A program made the translations under genes and the position numbers. This document shows, piece by piece, positions 17,811 through 27,096 of a stretch of 64,000 nucleotides of DNA. Positions within the stretch are counted from its first letter, which is position 1. Each line of letters starts with the position of its first letter. Origin of the DNA: Bacteroidales bacterium (lineage in GTDB: Bacteria; Bacteroidota; Bacteroidia; Bacteroidales; UBA932); the NCBI GenBank assembly GCA_021371955.1, contig JAJFVD010000005.1, positions 166,719 to 230,718 of the forward strand, read 5' to 3'. The notes below the pieces were generated by a model. The model worked only from the letters and a program-made list of their open reading frames with translations. It made no database searches and was not told the origin of the DNA.

Positions 17811-18416
17811 ATGAAAAATCTTCTTATAAAACTAAGAGGGAGAGCGCTTATTCTTGCATCGGCGTCTCCACGGCGCAAACAATTGCTCGAGGGTCTTGAT
17901 CTTCCCTTTTCGATTGAATATAACGACAATATATCGGAGGACTACCATCCCGAAACTGACCCGTATCTGGTTCCATTACATCTGTCTGAACTAAAATCAG
18001 CCGGGTTCTTAAGGAAACTGGATGATTCAGAAATACTGATAACTGCAGATACCCTTGTTTTCTGTAACGGAGAAATTCTGGGTAAACCGTCCGGAAGAGA
18101 TAATGCCATTGAAATTCTTAAGAAGTTGTCCGGAAATATGCACGAAGTAATAACAGGGGTAACATTAAGAAGCAACAAATTGACAAGATCTTTCACGAGT
18201 ATCACAAAAGTCTATTTTCGCAATTTATCTGTAGAAGAGATCACATACTATATCGACGAATATGCTCCTTACGACAAAGCCGGGTCATATGGTGCCCAGG
18301 AATGGATAGGTTATGTGGCAATAGAAAAAATTGAAGGCTCCTTTTTCAACGTAATGGGTTTGCCTGTGCAAAAGCTATATCAGGAACTTAATGAATTTAT
18401 CGCTGACAAAGGCTGA
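17811..18416 (+). CDS. maf: Maf family nucleoside triphosphate pyrophosphatase
   Basis: A 201-aa cytosolic house-cleaning enzyme that hydrolyses noncanonical or methylated NTPs (dTTP/UTP-type in most bacterial Maf proteins) to NMP and PPi. The N-terminal LILASASPRRKQLLEGL is the diagnostic nucleotide-binding motif. Further marks are TADTLVFCNGEILGKP, the conserved Asp region and YDKAGSYGAQEW near residues 155-166. Start: the ATG at 17811; an ATG at 17806 is out of frame. Its stop is 1 base from the stop of convergent recQ, with no room for a separate terminator. Confidence 0.94.
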   Translation: MKNLLIKLRGRALILASASPRRKQLLEGLDLPFSIEYNDNISEDYHPETDPYLVPLHLSELKSAGFLRKLDDSEILITADTLVFCNGEILGKPSGRDNAIEILKKLSGNMHEVITGVTLRSNKLTRSFTSITKVYFRNLSVEEITYYIDEYAPYDKAGSYGAQEWIGYVAIEKIEGSFFNVMGLPVQKLYQELNEFIADKG

Positions 18417-18417
18417 T

Positions 18418-20322
18418 TTATCTCGTAACAATATGATACATCTCGCCTTTCTGCTCCACTCCTCCCCTGTCTATCATCTCTCTCAGCAGTTCGATATACG
18501 ACCTGGTTTCGTCCTCAATGTCAAGAGATATTTCTGAAAGCGATTTAGGCCCGTCAAGCAGAATTTCAATGAGCCTTTTTTCAATGCTGTTGTCATATAC
18601 TGCCCGCGCATTTTCGCGCTTCTTTTCAATGCAAACATCGCATAATCCGCATTCTTCCGAATCTTTTTCCCCGAAATAACTTAGGAGGAATTGGGAACGG
18701 CAAATTAAATTTTCGCTGAAATAACCGATTATTGATTCAATTTTATCTTCGAAACTGCCTCTGTGCATTTGATACCTAACTGGCGAAATATAAAGATTTT
18801 TATCGTCCAGCCTTTCTGTTTTGAGAATCAGTAAAGGAGAACGGACAGAAGGCATATAAGTTGCAATCCCCATGCCCGAGAGCCGGATTAAACTTGAAGT
18901 TATAGCTGCCTTGCTGTTTCGTGTAAGCCTTGCTATATATTCCTCGTCAATTGGAACCAGATTTGAGAACATTCCGGTATACAGCCTTAGAAGAGTCTTT
19001 ATAAAGGCATCCATTGATGTATTTTTGAGCTGAATATGATACAATTCATCCCTGTTGACAATAAACTTAACTTTGGACGGATTGTCTATTTCGTCTGTAA
19101 TCTCAAAATAGCCCTCCTTCTCAATATATTTGAGTGCGTAATATGCAGATAATGCATGCAGTTTGCTTTTCATGGCAAAATCGGTAAGATTAAATTTCAT
19201 AACCTGACCTTTTCCTGCGCCATATGCAATACCGTAATAAATGAATAGTTTCTGGTAGACATCTCTTATGTAATCGGGTGAAGGAAAAGTTGTTGCCAGT
19301 ATTTTCCTGAGCCTTCCTATATCGGATCTGTTCCAAAGCAGTACTGCGAAAGATTTGTTTCCGTCCCTGCCTGCCCTGCCTGCTTCCTGAAAGTAGGCTT
19401 CTACAGACTCAGGAGGGTCAAAATGACATACAAACCTGACATCGGATTTATCGATACCCATACCAAAAGCATTTGTAGCAACAATTATCCTGCAATTGCC
19501 GTTTTTCCAGTCATCTTGCTTGGCCGAACGAACAGATGAAGACATGCCCGCATGATATGCCTGGGCATTCAGCCCCTGAGCTTCCAGAAACAGAGCCAGT
19601 TCCTCTGCTTTTTTTCTCTCGCGTACGTAAACAATGCCAGATCCGTTGACTCCTCTTGCTATCTTAATTAGCTGACCATTTTTGTCTTCACTCTCCCTTA
19701 CTATATATGAAAGATTATCTCTTTTAAAACTGGATTTGATAATATTGGGATTGTCAAGTTCAAGTTCCTTTACAATCTCCGATACCACCTTGTCTGTTGC
19801 AGTAGCAGTTAAAGCAACAGTTGTCTTAATGCCTGCAAGACTTCTGATTTCCTTTATCTTAAGATAGTCAGGGCGAAAGTCATGTCCCCACTGGGAAATA
19901 CAATGAGCTTCATCAACTACCAGAAAATTTATATTCATTCTGCCCACCCTGCTTCGGAATATTTCGCTTTGAAGTCTTTCGGGGGATAGATAAAGAAACT
20001 TATAATCACCATTAATGGCGTTTTCAATAGTAATATCAATTTCGTCGCTGCTCATTCCCGAATATACGGCCAGAGCCTGTATGCCTCTCGATTTTAGATT
20101 TTCTACCTGATCTTTCATCAAAGCAATGAGAGGTGTAACAACTAATGTAATGCCATCAGTCATCAACGAAGGAATCTGAAATGTGAGGGATTTCCCTCCG
20201 CCTGTAGGCAAGAGTGCCAGAGTATCTTTTCCCTCAAGTATGGAAATGATAATTTCCTCCTGCATCGGCCGGAAAGAATCATATCCCCAGTATTTGTTTA
20301 ATACTTCGTGAGGTTTTCCCAT
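18418..20322 (-). CDS. recQ: RecQ-type ATP-dependent 3'-5' DNA helicase with an extra region before the zinc module
   Basis: A 634-aa superfamily 2 helicase that unwinds recombination intermediates and stalled forks. Helicase lobe 1: Walker A LLPTGGGKS (Lys44) and DEAH (137-140) with CISQWGHDFR (the RecQ aromatic loop). Lobe 2: VATNAFGMGIDKSDVRFV...EAGRAGRDG. Four cysteines (CRSQFLLSYFGE...CGLCDVC, about 540-562) form the RecQ zinc module. About 140 residues with winged-helix-like appearance lie between lobe 2 and this zinc module, and no HRDC domain follows; after the zinc module only a short helical end is left. This differs from E. coli RecQ but the protein is intact. Confidence 0.93.
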   Translation of the reverse strand: MGKPHEVLNKYWGYDSFRPMQEEIIISILEGKDTLALLPTGGGKSLTFQIPSLMTDGITLVVTPLIALMKDQVENLKSRGIQALAVYSGMSSDEIDITIENAINGDYKFLYLSPERLQSEIFRSRVGRMNINFLVVDEAHCISQWGHDFRPDYLKIKEIRSLAGIKTTVALTATATDKVVSEIVKELELDNPNIIKSSFKRDNLSYIVRESEDKNGQLIKIARGVNGSGIVYVRERKKAEELALFLEAQGLNAQAYHAGMSSSVRSAKQDDWKNGNCRIIVATNAFGMGIDKSDVRFVCHFDPPESVEAYFQEAGRAGRDGNKSFAVLLWNRSDIGRLRKILATTFPSPDYIRDVYQKLFIYYGIAYGAGKGQVMKFNLTDFAMKSKLHALSAYYALKYIEKEGYFEITDEIDNPSKVKFIVNRDELYHIQLKNTSMDAFIKTLLRLYTGMFSNLVPIDEEYIARLTRNSKAAITSSLIRLSGMGIATYMPSVRSPLLILKTERLDDKNLYISPVRYQMHRGSFEDKIESIIGYFSENLICRSQFLLSYFGEKDSEECGLCDVCIEKKRENARAVYDNSIEKRLIEILLDGPKSLSEISLDIEDETRSYIELLREMIDRGGVEQKGEMYHIVTR

Positions 20323-20348
20323 TTTTTGCTTATTTTTACGGCAAGGTT

Positions 20349-20380
20349 TTTGTGCAAATTTATAGATTCTTTTAACTTGA
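20349..20380 (+). promoter_or_regulatory. Possible pckA promoter
   Basis: TTTG at 20349-20352 is followed after 20 bases by TAACTTGA (20373-20380), one step away from the TAnnTTTG consensus. On the other strand, CAAATTTA (20355-20362) gives a good -7 TAAATTTG for recQ, so the 98-base divergent gap may hold two overlapping promoters. Confidence 0.4.
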
Positions 20381-20420
20381 ATAAATATACAAAATAAAGA
20401 TTAATATAACAATATAAAGT

Positions 20421-22013
20421 ATGGCAAAATTAGATCTTTCGAAGTATGGCATTAAGAATGTCAAAAATGTATTACACAATCCGTCATATGAAGAGATGTT
20501 TCAGGCAGAGATGTCAGATAAGAATGAGGGTTTCGAGAAAGGAATTTTAACAAAAACAGGGGCAGTTGCTGTAAAAACAGGAATATTCACTGGCAGGTCC
20601 CCAAAGGACAAATACATTGTTAAAGATTCTATTACAGAAAATACAATATGGTGGGATGGCACTATCAACAAGCCTATTGGCCAGGAAGTATGGACTGATT
20701 GTAAGTCACTTGTCCAGAAACAACTTTCAGATAAAGATGTCATATATGTAGTAGACACCTATTGCGGCACGAATGAAGATACGAGAATGAAAGTTCGTTT
20801 TATTGTTGAAGTTGCCTGGCAGGCACATTTTGTTACAAATATGTTCATAAGGCCATCTAAATATGAATTAGACAATTATGGCGAACCGGATTTTGTTTTC
20901 TTAAATGGGTCAAAAACCACTAATCCTAAGTGGAAAGAACAAAATTTGCATTCAGATGTTTTTGTGCTTTTCAACCTTACAGAAAAGATGTCTGTTTGTG
21001 GGGGTACCTGGTATGGAGGAGAGATGAAGAAAGGTATTTTTTCAATGATGAACTACTATCTTCCTCTTAAAGGAATTGCGGCAATGCATTGTTCTGCGAA
21101 TGTGGGCAAGGATGGAGACGTTGCTGTGTTTTTCGGACTTTCAGGAACAGGTAAGACTACACTTTCTGCGGACCCGAAACGTTACCTGATTGGCGATGAT
21201 GAACATGGTTGGGACAATCATGGAGTATTCAATTTTGAAGGTGGCTGCTATGCGAAAACCATCAATCTCAGCGAAGAAAATGAACCGGATATATGGAGAG
21301 CAATTAAAAGGGATGCACTGTTGGAAAATGTTACTGTCAACAGCGATGGTTCAGTAGATTATTCCGATGGCTCTATCACTGAAAATACTCGCGTATCTTA
21401 CCCAATCTATCATATAAATAAAATTGTGCTTCCTTCAAAAGCCGGTCATGCCAAGAAAATTATTTATCTTTCTGCTGATGCTTTTGGAGTGTTGCCTCCA
21501 GTTTCAATTTTAGATAAGAATCAGGCACAATACCACTTCCTTTGCGGATATACTTCAAAACTTGCCGGAACAGAAAGAGGCATAACAGAACCGCTTCCAT
21601 CATTCTCTCCTGCATTTGGCGAAGCTTTTCTGACCCTCCACCCTACTGTATATGCTCAGACTTTGGCCAAAAAAATGGAAGAGCACGGAGCTAAGGCATA
21701 TCTTGTTAATACCGGCTGGAACGGTTCTGGCAAAAGAATTTCAATTAAAGATACCCGTGCAATTATTGATGCAATAATAGATGGTTCGATTGAGAAGGCT
21801 CCTACTGTTAAAATTCCTGTTCTCAATCTTACTGCACCTGCTAAACTGAATAATGTATCCGAAGGAATTCTTGACCCCCGTGATACTTATGCAAATAAAG
21901 AGGTTTGGATGGAAAAGGCAAAAACACTTGCTGCTAAGTATATAAAGAATTTTGAGCAATATTGTGATAATGATGCTGCAAAAGCTCTTATTGCTTCTGG
22001 TCCTCAGATTTAG
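20421..22013 (+). CDS. pckA: Phosphoenolpyruvate carboxykinase (ATP)
   Basis: A 530-aa cytosolic enzyme interconverting oxaloacetate + ATP and PEP + CO2 + ADP. The P-loop is [12 protein letters not shown] (near 236-247) followed by the metal-binding [10 protein letters not shown] motif, with [12 protein letters not shown] and MHCSANVG upstream, all typical of ATP-type PckA. In anaerobic Bacteroidetes and rumen bacteria this enzyme often runs in the carboxylating direction, fixing CO2 on the way to succinate and gaining ATP; that direction is an inference here. It is a single gene with its own terminator. Confidence 0.97.
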   Translation: MAKLDLSKYGIKNVKNVLHNPSYEEMFQAEMSDKNEGFEKGILTKTGAVAVKTGIFTGRSPKDKYIVKDSITENTIWWDGTINKPIGQEVWTDCKSLVQKQLSDKDVIYVVDTYCGTNEDTRMKVRFIVEVAWQAHFVTNMFIRPSKYELDNYGEPDFVFLNGSKTTNPKWKEQNLHSDVFVLFNLTEKMSVCGGTWYGGEMKKGIFSMMNYYLPLKGIAAMHCSANVGKDGDVAVFFGLSGTGKTTLSADPKRYLIGDDEHGWDNHGVFNFEGGCYAKTINLSEENEPDIWRAIKRDALLENVTVNSDGSVDYSDGSITENTRVSYPIYHINKIVLPSKAGHAKKIIYLSADAFGVLPPVSILDKNQAQYHFLCGYTSKLAGTERGITEPLPSFSPAFGEAFLTLHPTVYAQTLAKKMEEHGAKAYLVNTGWNGSGKRISIKDTRAIIDAIIDGSIEKAPTVKIPVLNLTAPAKLNNVSEGILDPRDTYANKEVWMEKAKTLAAKYIKNFEQYCDNDAAKALIASGPQI

Positions 22014-22031
22014 TTGCAATATTTTATAAAT

Positions 22032-22065
22032 AAGGCTGTCGCATAAATTGTGGCAGCCTTTTTTT
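22032..22065 (+). terminator. Rho-independent terminator after pckA
   Basis: An imperfect hairpin with arms AAGGCTG / CAGCCTT, closed by a short AT-rich loop and followed by seven T residues, 18 bases after the pckA stop. Confidence 0.8.
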
Positions 22066-22085
22066 ATCTTTATAGAATTATTGCA

Positions 22086-22093
22086 TATTTTTG
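22086..22093 (+). promoter_or_regulatory. -7 element TATTTTTG ahead of the cyclophilin gene
   Basis: TATTTTTG fits TAnnTTTG, lies 17 bases before the ATG at 22111 and comes right after the pckA terminator, so the next two genes probably have their own promoter. No -33 element is clear. Confidence 0.45.
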
Positions 22094-22110
22094 TTTAAAC
22101 CTGTTTAACT

Positions 22111-22824
22111 ATGAAACGCTTCTATAAAATCTTTTTGATCTCTTTGTCAATTCTGCTTTCTGTGAATCTTTTCGGCGGCAATGCCAGACGCAGCTATTTT
22201 GTTGTCATTAAAACAACAATGGGAGATATTACAGTGAAACTAAGCAACGAAACGCCAATACACAGGGATAATTTTGTGAAGCTGGTCAAACAGAGATATT
22301 TTGATGGAATTTTGTTTCACAGGGTTATTGACAACTTTATGATTCAGTCCGGCGATCCGGACAGTAAACAGAGAGTACCTGAAAAACTTTACGGAGATGG
22401 AGGCCCCGGTTACGATTTGCCAGCCGAAATAGTACCAGGGATTTTTCATAAAAAAGGTGTTCTTGCAGCAGCCAGAGAGGGTGACGATGTAAATCCCTTA
22501 AGAAAGTCATCGGCCTCGCAATTTTATATAGTTAAAGGAAAAGTTTTTGACGATGAAGGTCTCAATACACAGGAAGAGAGAGTAAATAAAAGAAATAAAG
22601 CATTGGGTATTGAAACAGAGTATAAAATTTCTAAAGAGAGAAGAGATGTATACAAAACAATCGGAGGCACGCCTCATCTTGATACTCAATATACAATTTT
22701 TGGCGAGGTTGTGAAAGGAATTGAAATTGTAGATAAAATTGCATCAGTCAAAACAGACAAAAATGACAGACCTGTACAAGATGTTTGGATTATCGCTACA
22801 AAACTCTATAAAAGAAGGAAGTAA
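22111..22824 (+). CDS. Exported cyclophilin-type peptidyl-prolyl cis-trans isomerase
   Basis: A 237-aa protein with an N-terminal signal segment (about 1-22, ending LFGGNA), so periplasmic or membrane-tethered. Cyclophilin marks: FDGILFHRVIDNFMIQSGDP (active-site Arg in FHRV) and GVLAAAREGD...SSASQFYIV. Between the QFYIVKG strand and the final TIFGEVVKG strand there is a charged helical insertion of about 45 residues, which is usual in Bacteroidetes cyclophilins. It helps fold exported proteins. The peptidase lipoprotein gene follows after 16 bases, so the two are likely cotranscribed. Confidence 0.92.
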   Translation: MKRFYKIFLISLSILLSVNLFGGNARRSYFVVIKTTMGDITVKLSNETPIHRDNFVKLVKQRYFDGILFHRVIDNFMIQSGDPDSKQRVPEKLYGDGGPGYDLPAEIVPGIFHKKGVLAAAREGDDVNPLRKSSASQFYIVKGKVFDDEGLNTQEERVNKRNKALGIETEYKISKERRDVYKTIGGTPHLDTQYTIFGEVVKGIEIVDKIASVKTDKNDRPVQDVWIIATKLYKRRK

Positions 22825-22840
22825 ACTAACTTAAATATTT

Positions 22841-24511
22841 ATGAAAAAAATTGTATTAATTGCAGCTTCACTATTTATGATTGTCGGCTGCGGCAAAAAA
22901 GACGAAATGAAACTACAGGAAATTATCACTCAAACCGAAAATGCTGTTAAACCTCTCAATAAAGAGGCTGCCCTGGCATATTGGAATGGAACTATTACAG
23001 GTGATCCGGCTGAATTTCAAAAATATTCAGATGCAAACATCAAAATCACCAAGATATATTCAAATGCCGAGACATTTGCCAAACTTAAAGAGATTAAAGA
23101 AAACGGTTCTGTAAAAGATCCGGTTTTAAAAAGAGAGCTTACAGTATTATATAATTCTTTCCTTGCAAATCAGGTTGATACTGCTTTGTTGAATGACATT
23201 ATAATGAGATCGTCGGCACTGGAACAAAAATATGCCGAATACAGAGCAAAATTCCGCGGGAAGGAAATTTCCGACAATGATGTTGAAAAGATTCTTCAAA
23301 CATCTACCGACAATAAGGAGCTGGAAGAGGTATGGGTCGCTCATAAAGAGATTGGGCCGTTTGTAGCAAACGATGTTATAGAACTGATTAAACAACGCAA
23401 TAAAGTGGCTTCTTCGCTGGGATATGATAACTATCATACCATGTCACTTGAACTTTCAGGACAAAATCCCGAAGAAATTTCAGCTTTATTTGATGAATTG
23501 GACTCTCTTACAAAAGGTGAGTTCGCAAGACTTAAAAATCAGATGGACTCTGCTTTTTCTGTTCGCTACAAGATTTCTAAGGAAAAATTGATGCCATGGC
23601 ATTTTCAGGGGCGTTATTTCCAGGAGTCACCACAGCTATATCCTGTTGATCTTGACAAGTATTACACCGGGAAAAATCTGGAGCAGCTAACTACCGATTT
23701 TTATAAAGGTATTGGCCTTGATGTAAGCAAAATGATGGCAAACAGTGACCTTTATGAAAAACCAAAGAAAAATCAGCATGCATACTGCACCGATATAGAC
23801 AGTGAGGGTGACGTAAGAGTTCTATGTAACATAAAAGACAATGAACAGTGGATGGGTACAATGCTTCACGAATTCGGTCATGCAGTATATTCACAGGGTC
23901 ACGATATACCAGAAAACCCTTATTTCCTGAGAAATGCTGCACACACTTTTACAACTGAAGCTGTAGCAATGATGTTTGGCCGTTTGTCAAGAAATCCCGA
24001 ATGGATGATGAAAAACCTGGGAATTACAGAAGAAGAAAAGAATCTGATTTCCGACGACTGCTTTAAATCGCAAAAACTTCAACAGCTTGTTTTCAGTCGT
24101 TGGGTACAGGTAGTTTATCGCTTTGAAAAATCAATGTATGCAAATCCGGATCAGGATCTTAATAAACTATGGTGGGATCTTGCAGAACAGTATCAGATGC
24201 TTAAAAGACCAGAAGGAAGAAATTCACCGGACTGGGCAACCAAGATTCACATTGCTCTATATCCTTGCTATTATCACAACTACCAGCTTGGAGAACTTCT
24301 TGCATCCCAGATGCATTATTATATCGTAGATAAAATAACTAAATCGGGCGATTATAAAAATGAATCATATGCAGGCAATAAGGAAGTTGGAACATGGATG
24401 AGCAAAAACGTATTTAACGTAGGTATGAAATATGAGTGGAACGAGATGATAGAAAAGGCAACCGGTGAAAAACTGACTGCAAAGTATTTCGCAAAACAGT
24501 TTGTTGACTAA
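22841..24511 (+). CDS. Zinc metallopeptidase lipoprotein, M2/M3 (ACE-like) type
   Basis: A 556-aa lipoprotein (lipobox VGC at residue 17). The catalytic zinc motif is HEFGH (343-347) and the likely third ligand is Glu373 in TTEAVAMMFG, 30 residues after the first His, in the mostly helical gluzincin fold shared by families M2 (angiotensin-converting enzyme) and M3 (oligopeptidases). The large helical N-terminal region and HEFGHAVYSQGH fit the bacterial M2/M3-like lipoproteins that release dipeptides or trim oligopeptides. Choosing between M2 and M3 needs a profile search. It follows the cyclophilin gene and ends at a strong terminator. Confidence 0.85.
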   Translation: MKKIVLIAASLFMIVGCGKKDEMKLQEIITQTENAVKPLNKEAALAYWNGTITGDPAEFQKYSDANIKITKIYSNAETFAKLKEIKENGSVKDPVLKRELTVLYNSFLANQVDTALLNDIIMRSSALEQKYAEYRAKFRGKEISDNDVEKILQTSTDNKELEEVWVAHKEIGPFVANDVIELIKQRNKVASSLGYDNYHTMSLELSGQNPEEISALFDELDSLTKGEFARLKNQMDSAFSVRYKISKEKLMPWHFQGRYFQESPQLYPVDLDKYYTGKNLEQLTTDFYKGIGLDVSKMMANSDLYEKPKKNQHAYCTDIDSEGDVRVLCNIKDNEQWMGTMLHEFGHAVYSQGHDIPENPYFLRNAAHTFTTEAVAMMFGRLSRNPEWMMKNLGITEEEKNLISDDCFKSQKLQQLVFSRWVQVVYRFEKSMYANPDQDLNKLWWDLAEQYQMLKRPEGRNSPDWATKIHIALYPCYYHNYQLGELLASQMHYYIVDKITKSGDYKNESYAGNKEVGTWMSKNVFNVGMKYEWNEMIEKATGEKLTAKYFAKQFVD

Positions 24512-24524
24512 ACAAATTTATTTA

Positions 24525-24557
24525 TAAAAAAGGCTCACAGTTTGTGGGCCTTTTTTT
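24525..24557. terminator. Bidirectional terminator between the peptidase and the convergent metallo-hydrolase
   Basis: AAAAAAGGC...GCCTTTTTTT hairpin (arms AAGGCTCACA / TGTGGGCCTT, with wobble pairs). The T-run on the plus strand ends the peptidase transcript and the A-run gives a T-run for the minus-strand operon, whose last stop codon overlaps it at 24556. Confidence 0.8.
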
Positions 24558-25377
24558 ATAGAATATATAACGGAGATGAAGACCCTCTTGGCAGACAAAC
24601 AAGATTTATCGCTTCTCCGGGCTTTACACCGAGTGATATAAGAGCATTTGCTGCAGAATTAAATGCCAGTTCAGGAGTATTATTATTTGCACTTAGATGG
24701 CAAAGAAAAAGTGATTTCATGTATGGATGGTATATTCTTTTTATTGCCTCCGAACTCTCATGATTACTCAGGTGACCCTTCCCGTTTGAAATTCTTTCAA
24801 TAAGCATTTTTGGATAGAAACCGTTATTTAACATTGTTGAATCGTAGTTTGACTCAAAAATCAGGTGTTCTGCCATTTTTGCATATTTCTCAACAGTTTC
24901 GGTTACTCTTCCGACATCGGTAATCAAAGTTATCTTCTTGCCGGAAATTTCAATATGGTATCCAAAATTTTCGGTACCATCGTGAGGGACCGGAAATGCT
25001 GTGATTTTCACACCGGCATACTCAGACACCTTTTCGGCTTCAATTACTCTTTTAAATGAGCCAATCCGTCCTCTTGTAGTAAAGTTGTTAGACAGAGCAT
25101 TGTGAAGCTCTGCAGTAGCATATACGGGCTTGTAGTACCTTTCTGCGAATGCGCCTAAATGCTTGATGTGATCTATATGATCGTGAGTAACAAGTACCAG
25201 ATCAATCGTCTCGACTGAAATTGAATGTTCTGCAAGCCTTTTTTTGAGAGTCCTTACTCCTATTCCCATGTCAATCAAGAGAGACACACTGCCATTACTT
25301 ATGTAATAACAATTACCGCTGCTTCCGCTTGCAAGTGAGATAAATTTTACCTGATTTTCTTCTTTGAATATCAGCAT
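24556..25377 (-). CDS. WalJ/YycJ-like metallo-beta-lactamase-fold hydrolase
   Basis: A 273-aa cytosolic MBL-fold protein. The metal-binding motif is THDHIDHIKHLG (HxHxDH), preceded by the WalJ-typical start ISLASGSSGNCYYI and DMGIGVRTLKKRL; later ligands lie in FPVPHDG, LITDVG and the final LCHLS. WalJ-like proteins are thought to act as nucleases in DNA maintenance, but the activity of this branch is not settled. The ATG at 25377 overlaps the end of the HAD gene by 7 bases; the homology begins about 10 residues later, so a slightly later start is possible. Last gene of the minus-strand set from 29.9 kb or from 26.0 kb. Confidence 0.88.
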   Translation of the reverse strand: MLIFKEENQVKFISLASGSSGNCYYISNGSVSLLIDMGIGVRTLKKRLAEHSISVETIDLVLVTHDHIDHIKHLGAFAERYYKPVYATAELHNALSNNFTTRGRIGSFKRVIEAEKVSEYAGVKITAFPVPHDGTENFGYHIEISGKKITLITDVGRVTETVEKYAKMAEHLIFESNYDSTMLNNGFYPKMLIERISNGKGHLSNHESSEAIKRIYHPYMKSLFLCHLSANNNTPELAFNSAANALISLGVKPGEAINLVCLPRGSSSPLYIL

Positions 25378-25991
25378 AAGCTTGGTCTCAAATCTTCGGT
25401 CAAATTGTGCTGTTGAGTAATTAACACTGTTTTAATTCCGAGTTTTTCTGCAGTATCAAGATTTGCCTTAGAATCATCAACAAAAAGTGTTTCATCAGGA
25501 GAAATGCCTGTATCCAGCAGAACCTTTCGGAATATTTCCACATCAGGTTTTGCCAGTTTCATTTCGTATGAGAGGAACATTTTTTCAAAATAGTCCTCCA
25601 TTTTTCTTCCTGAAATTTCAAACATCGGTCTTACGATATTGATAGCAATAGGATTTGTATTACTCAATAGAAAAACCCTATAGTTTTTTCTATATGAATA
25701 TATAGCATCCAGTCTTTCTTTAGGAATGCCAGGCAGAAATGCGGCCATGGCTGAGTCTATCTGTTCGTCTGAAACAATACCTTGGATATCTTTCCTTATA
25801 TTTTCCCGAAATTCTTCTGAACCAATTTTTCCTTTTTCGAAATCAAGAAAGAATCCATCCTGCACATATTCATTTATAATTCTTCCAAAGTCATTAAAGC
25901 CTATAGCACCGAAGGAATCTATGCAATTCTGCTTGTCCAGCCCCACAATCACCCCTCCCAGGTCAAAAATTATATTTTTAATCATAAACAA
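25371..25991 (-). CDS. HAD family sugar/nucleotide phosphatase (YihX/HAD-IA-like)
   Basis: A 206-aa cytosolic HAD hydrolase with a helical C1 cap. Motif I is IIFDLGGVIVGLD, motif II LLSNTNP, the conserved Lys is in LAKPDVEIF, and motif III is FVDDSKANLD. Family members dephosphorylate sugar phosphates such as glucose-1-phosphate, but specificity cannot be read. The first codons MFM allow a start at 25991 or two codons later. The gene begins 49 bases after mtnA in the same direction; it may be part of the salvage operon, where a phosphatase could act on a pentose-phosphate intermediate, but this is speculation. Confidence 0.87.
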   Translation of the reverse strand: MFMIKNIIFDLGGVIVGLDKQNCIDSFGAIGFNDFGRIINEYVQDGFFLDFEKGKIGSEEFRENIRKDIQGIVSDEQIDSAMAAFLPGIPKERLDAIYSYRKNYRVFLLSNTNPIAINIVRPMFEISGRKMEDYFEKMFLSYEMKLAKPDVEIFRKVLLDTGISPDETLFVDDSKANLDTAEKLGIKTVLITQQHNLTEDLRPSLC

Positions 25992-26040
25992 AATTTCTGC
26001 AAATATCGCTCAATTATATGAGAATTGAAACACTAATTCT

Positions 26041-27093
26041 TCAGAGAGAAAAATCAAACGGGTACCTGTAGATACCCTTATCGGTAATTATTGCGGTAAT
26101 AAGTGATGCCGGGGTTATGTCAAAAGCGGGATTGTACACTTTAATACCTTCCGGAGCCATCTTTTGAGCATACCATAGATCGGTTATCTCGTATTCCGGT
26201 CTCTCTTCTATTATTATATTGTCTCCGGCTGCCGTTTGCATATCAATGGTAGAACCGGGGCCCAATACATAAAATGGTATTTTATAGTGCTTTGCAAGAA
26301 CAGCAAGTGCAGATGTTCCAATTTTGTTTGCAACATCTCCGTTTGCAGCAATCCGGTCACAGCCAACCATTATTACATCAATTTTCTTCTGCGCCATTAC
26401 AAGTGAGGCCATATTGTCACAAATGAGAGTAACATCTATCCCGGCCTTACGAAGTTCATATGCAGTAAGTCTTGCTCCCTGAAGCAAAGGACGTGTTTCA
26501 TCGGCAAAAACCTTAAAATCATATCCTTCAGAGTTACCTAAATAGATTGGAGCTAAAGCTGTTCCAAATCTTGATACTGCCAGATGTCCTGCATTGCAAT
26601 GAGTAAGAATGCTCATTCCCGGTTTTAAAAGAGTGAGCCCGTTACGAGCAATCTTAAGTGACATCGCTATATCTGCATATTTAATGTTACGAGCCTCTTC
26701 AATGATTGATTCGATTATCCACGCAATATTTCCTTCAGAAACCCGGACAGATTCGAAGAATTTCGCTTTGATTTTATCTACAGCCCATTTCAGGTTAACA
26801 GCAGTAGGTCTTGAATTAATCAGCTGTTCCGAAATCTCCTCAAGTTCATCCGTAAGGTCTGATATACTATTATTTTTGCTGCCTTTTAGAATAACAGCAA
26901 TACCCAAGGCTGCTGCCACTCCGATTGCAGGGGCGCCTCTTACTCTAAGGTTTACAATAGCTTCGGTTAGTTCCGGCAGAGAGTTGATTTCTATAAATTT
27001 CTCTTTGCCAGGCAAAAGAGTCTGATCAAGAATAATTACTTTGCTGTTGTCTTCAGAGATACTTACAGAATCAAAATCAAATATATTCTCCAT
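26041..27093 (-). CDS. mtnA: S-methyl-5-thioribose-1-phosphate isomerase
   Basis: A 350-aa enzyme that converts the aldose 5-methylthioribose-1-phosphate (or 5-deoxyribose-1-phosphate) to the ketose ribulose-1-phosphate derivative. Catalytic Cys166 is in LTHCNAGHLAV and Asp246 in VGCDRIAANGDVANKIGT; RGAPAIG (52-58) and the phosphate-binding RPLLQGARLTAYEL are also present, as in known MtnA and distinct from the related eIF2B subunits. It is placed 3 bases after the class II aldolase gene, in an operon with a deaminase and a nucleoside phosphorylase, which defines a full path from the nucleoside to aldolase cleavage. Confidence 0.94.
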   Translation of the reverse strand: MENIFDFDSVSISEDNSKVIILDQTLLPGKEKFIEINSLPELTEAIVNLRVRGAPAIGVAAALGIAVILKGSKNNSISDLTDELEEISEQLINSRPTAVNLKWAVDKIKAKFFESVRVSEGNIAWIIESIIEEARNIKYADIAMSLKIARNGLTLLKPGMSILTHCNAGHLAVSRFGTALAPIYLGNSEGYDFKVFADETRPLLQGARLTAYELRKAGIDVTLICDNMASLVMAQKKIDVIMVGCDRIAANGDVANKIGTSALAVLAKHYKIPFYVLGPGSTIDMQTAAGDNIIIEERPEYEITDLWYAQKMAPEGIKVYNPAFDITPASLITAIITDKGIYRYPFDFSL

Positions 27094-27096
27094 TTT

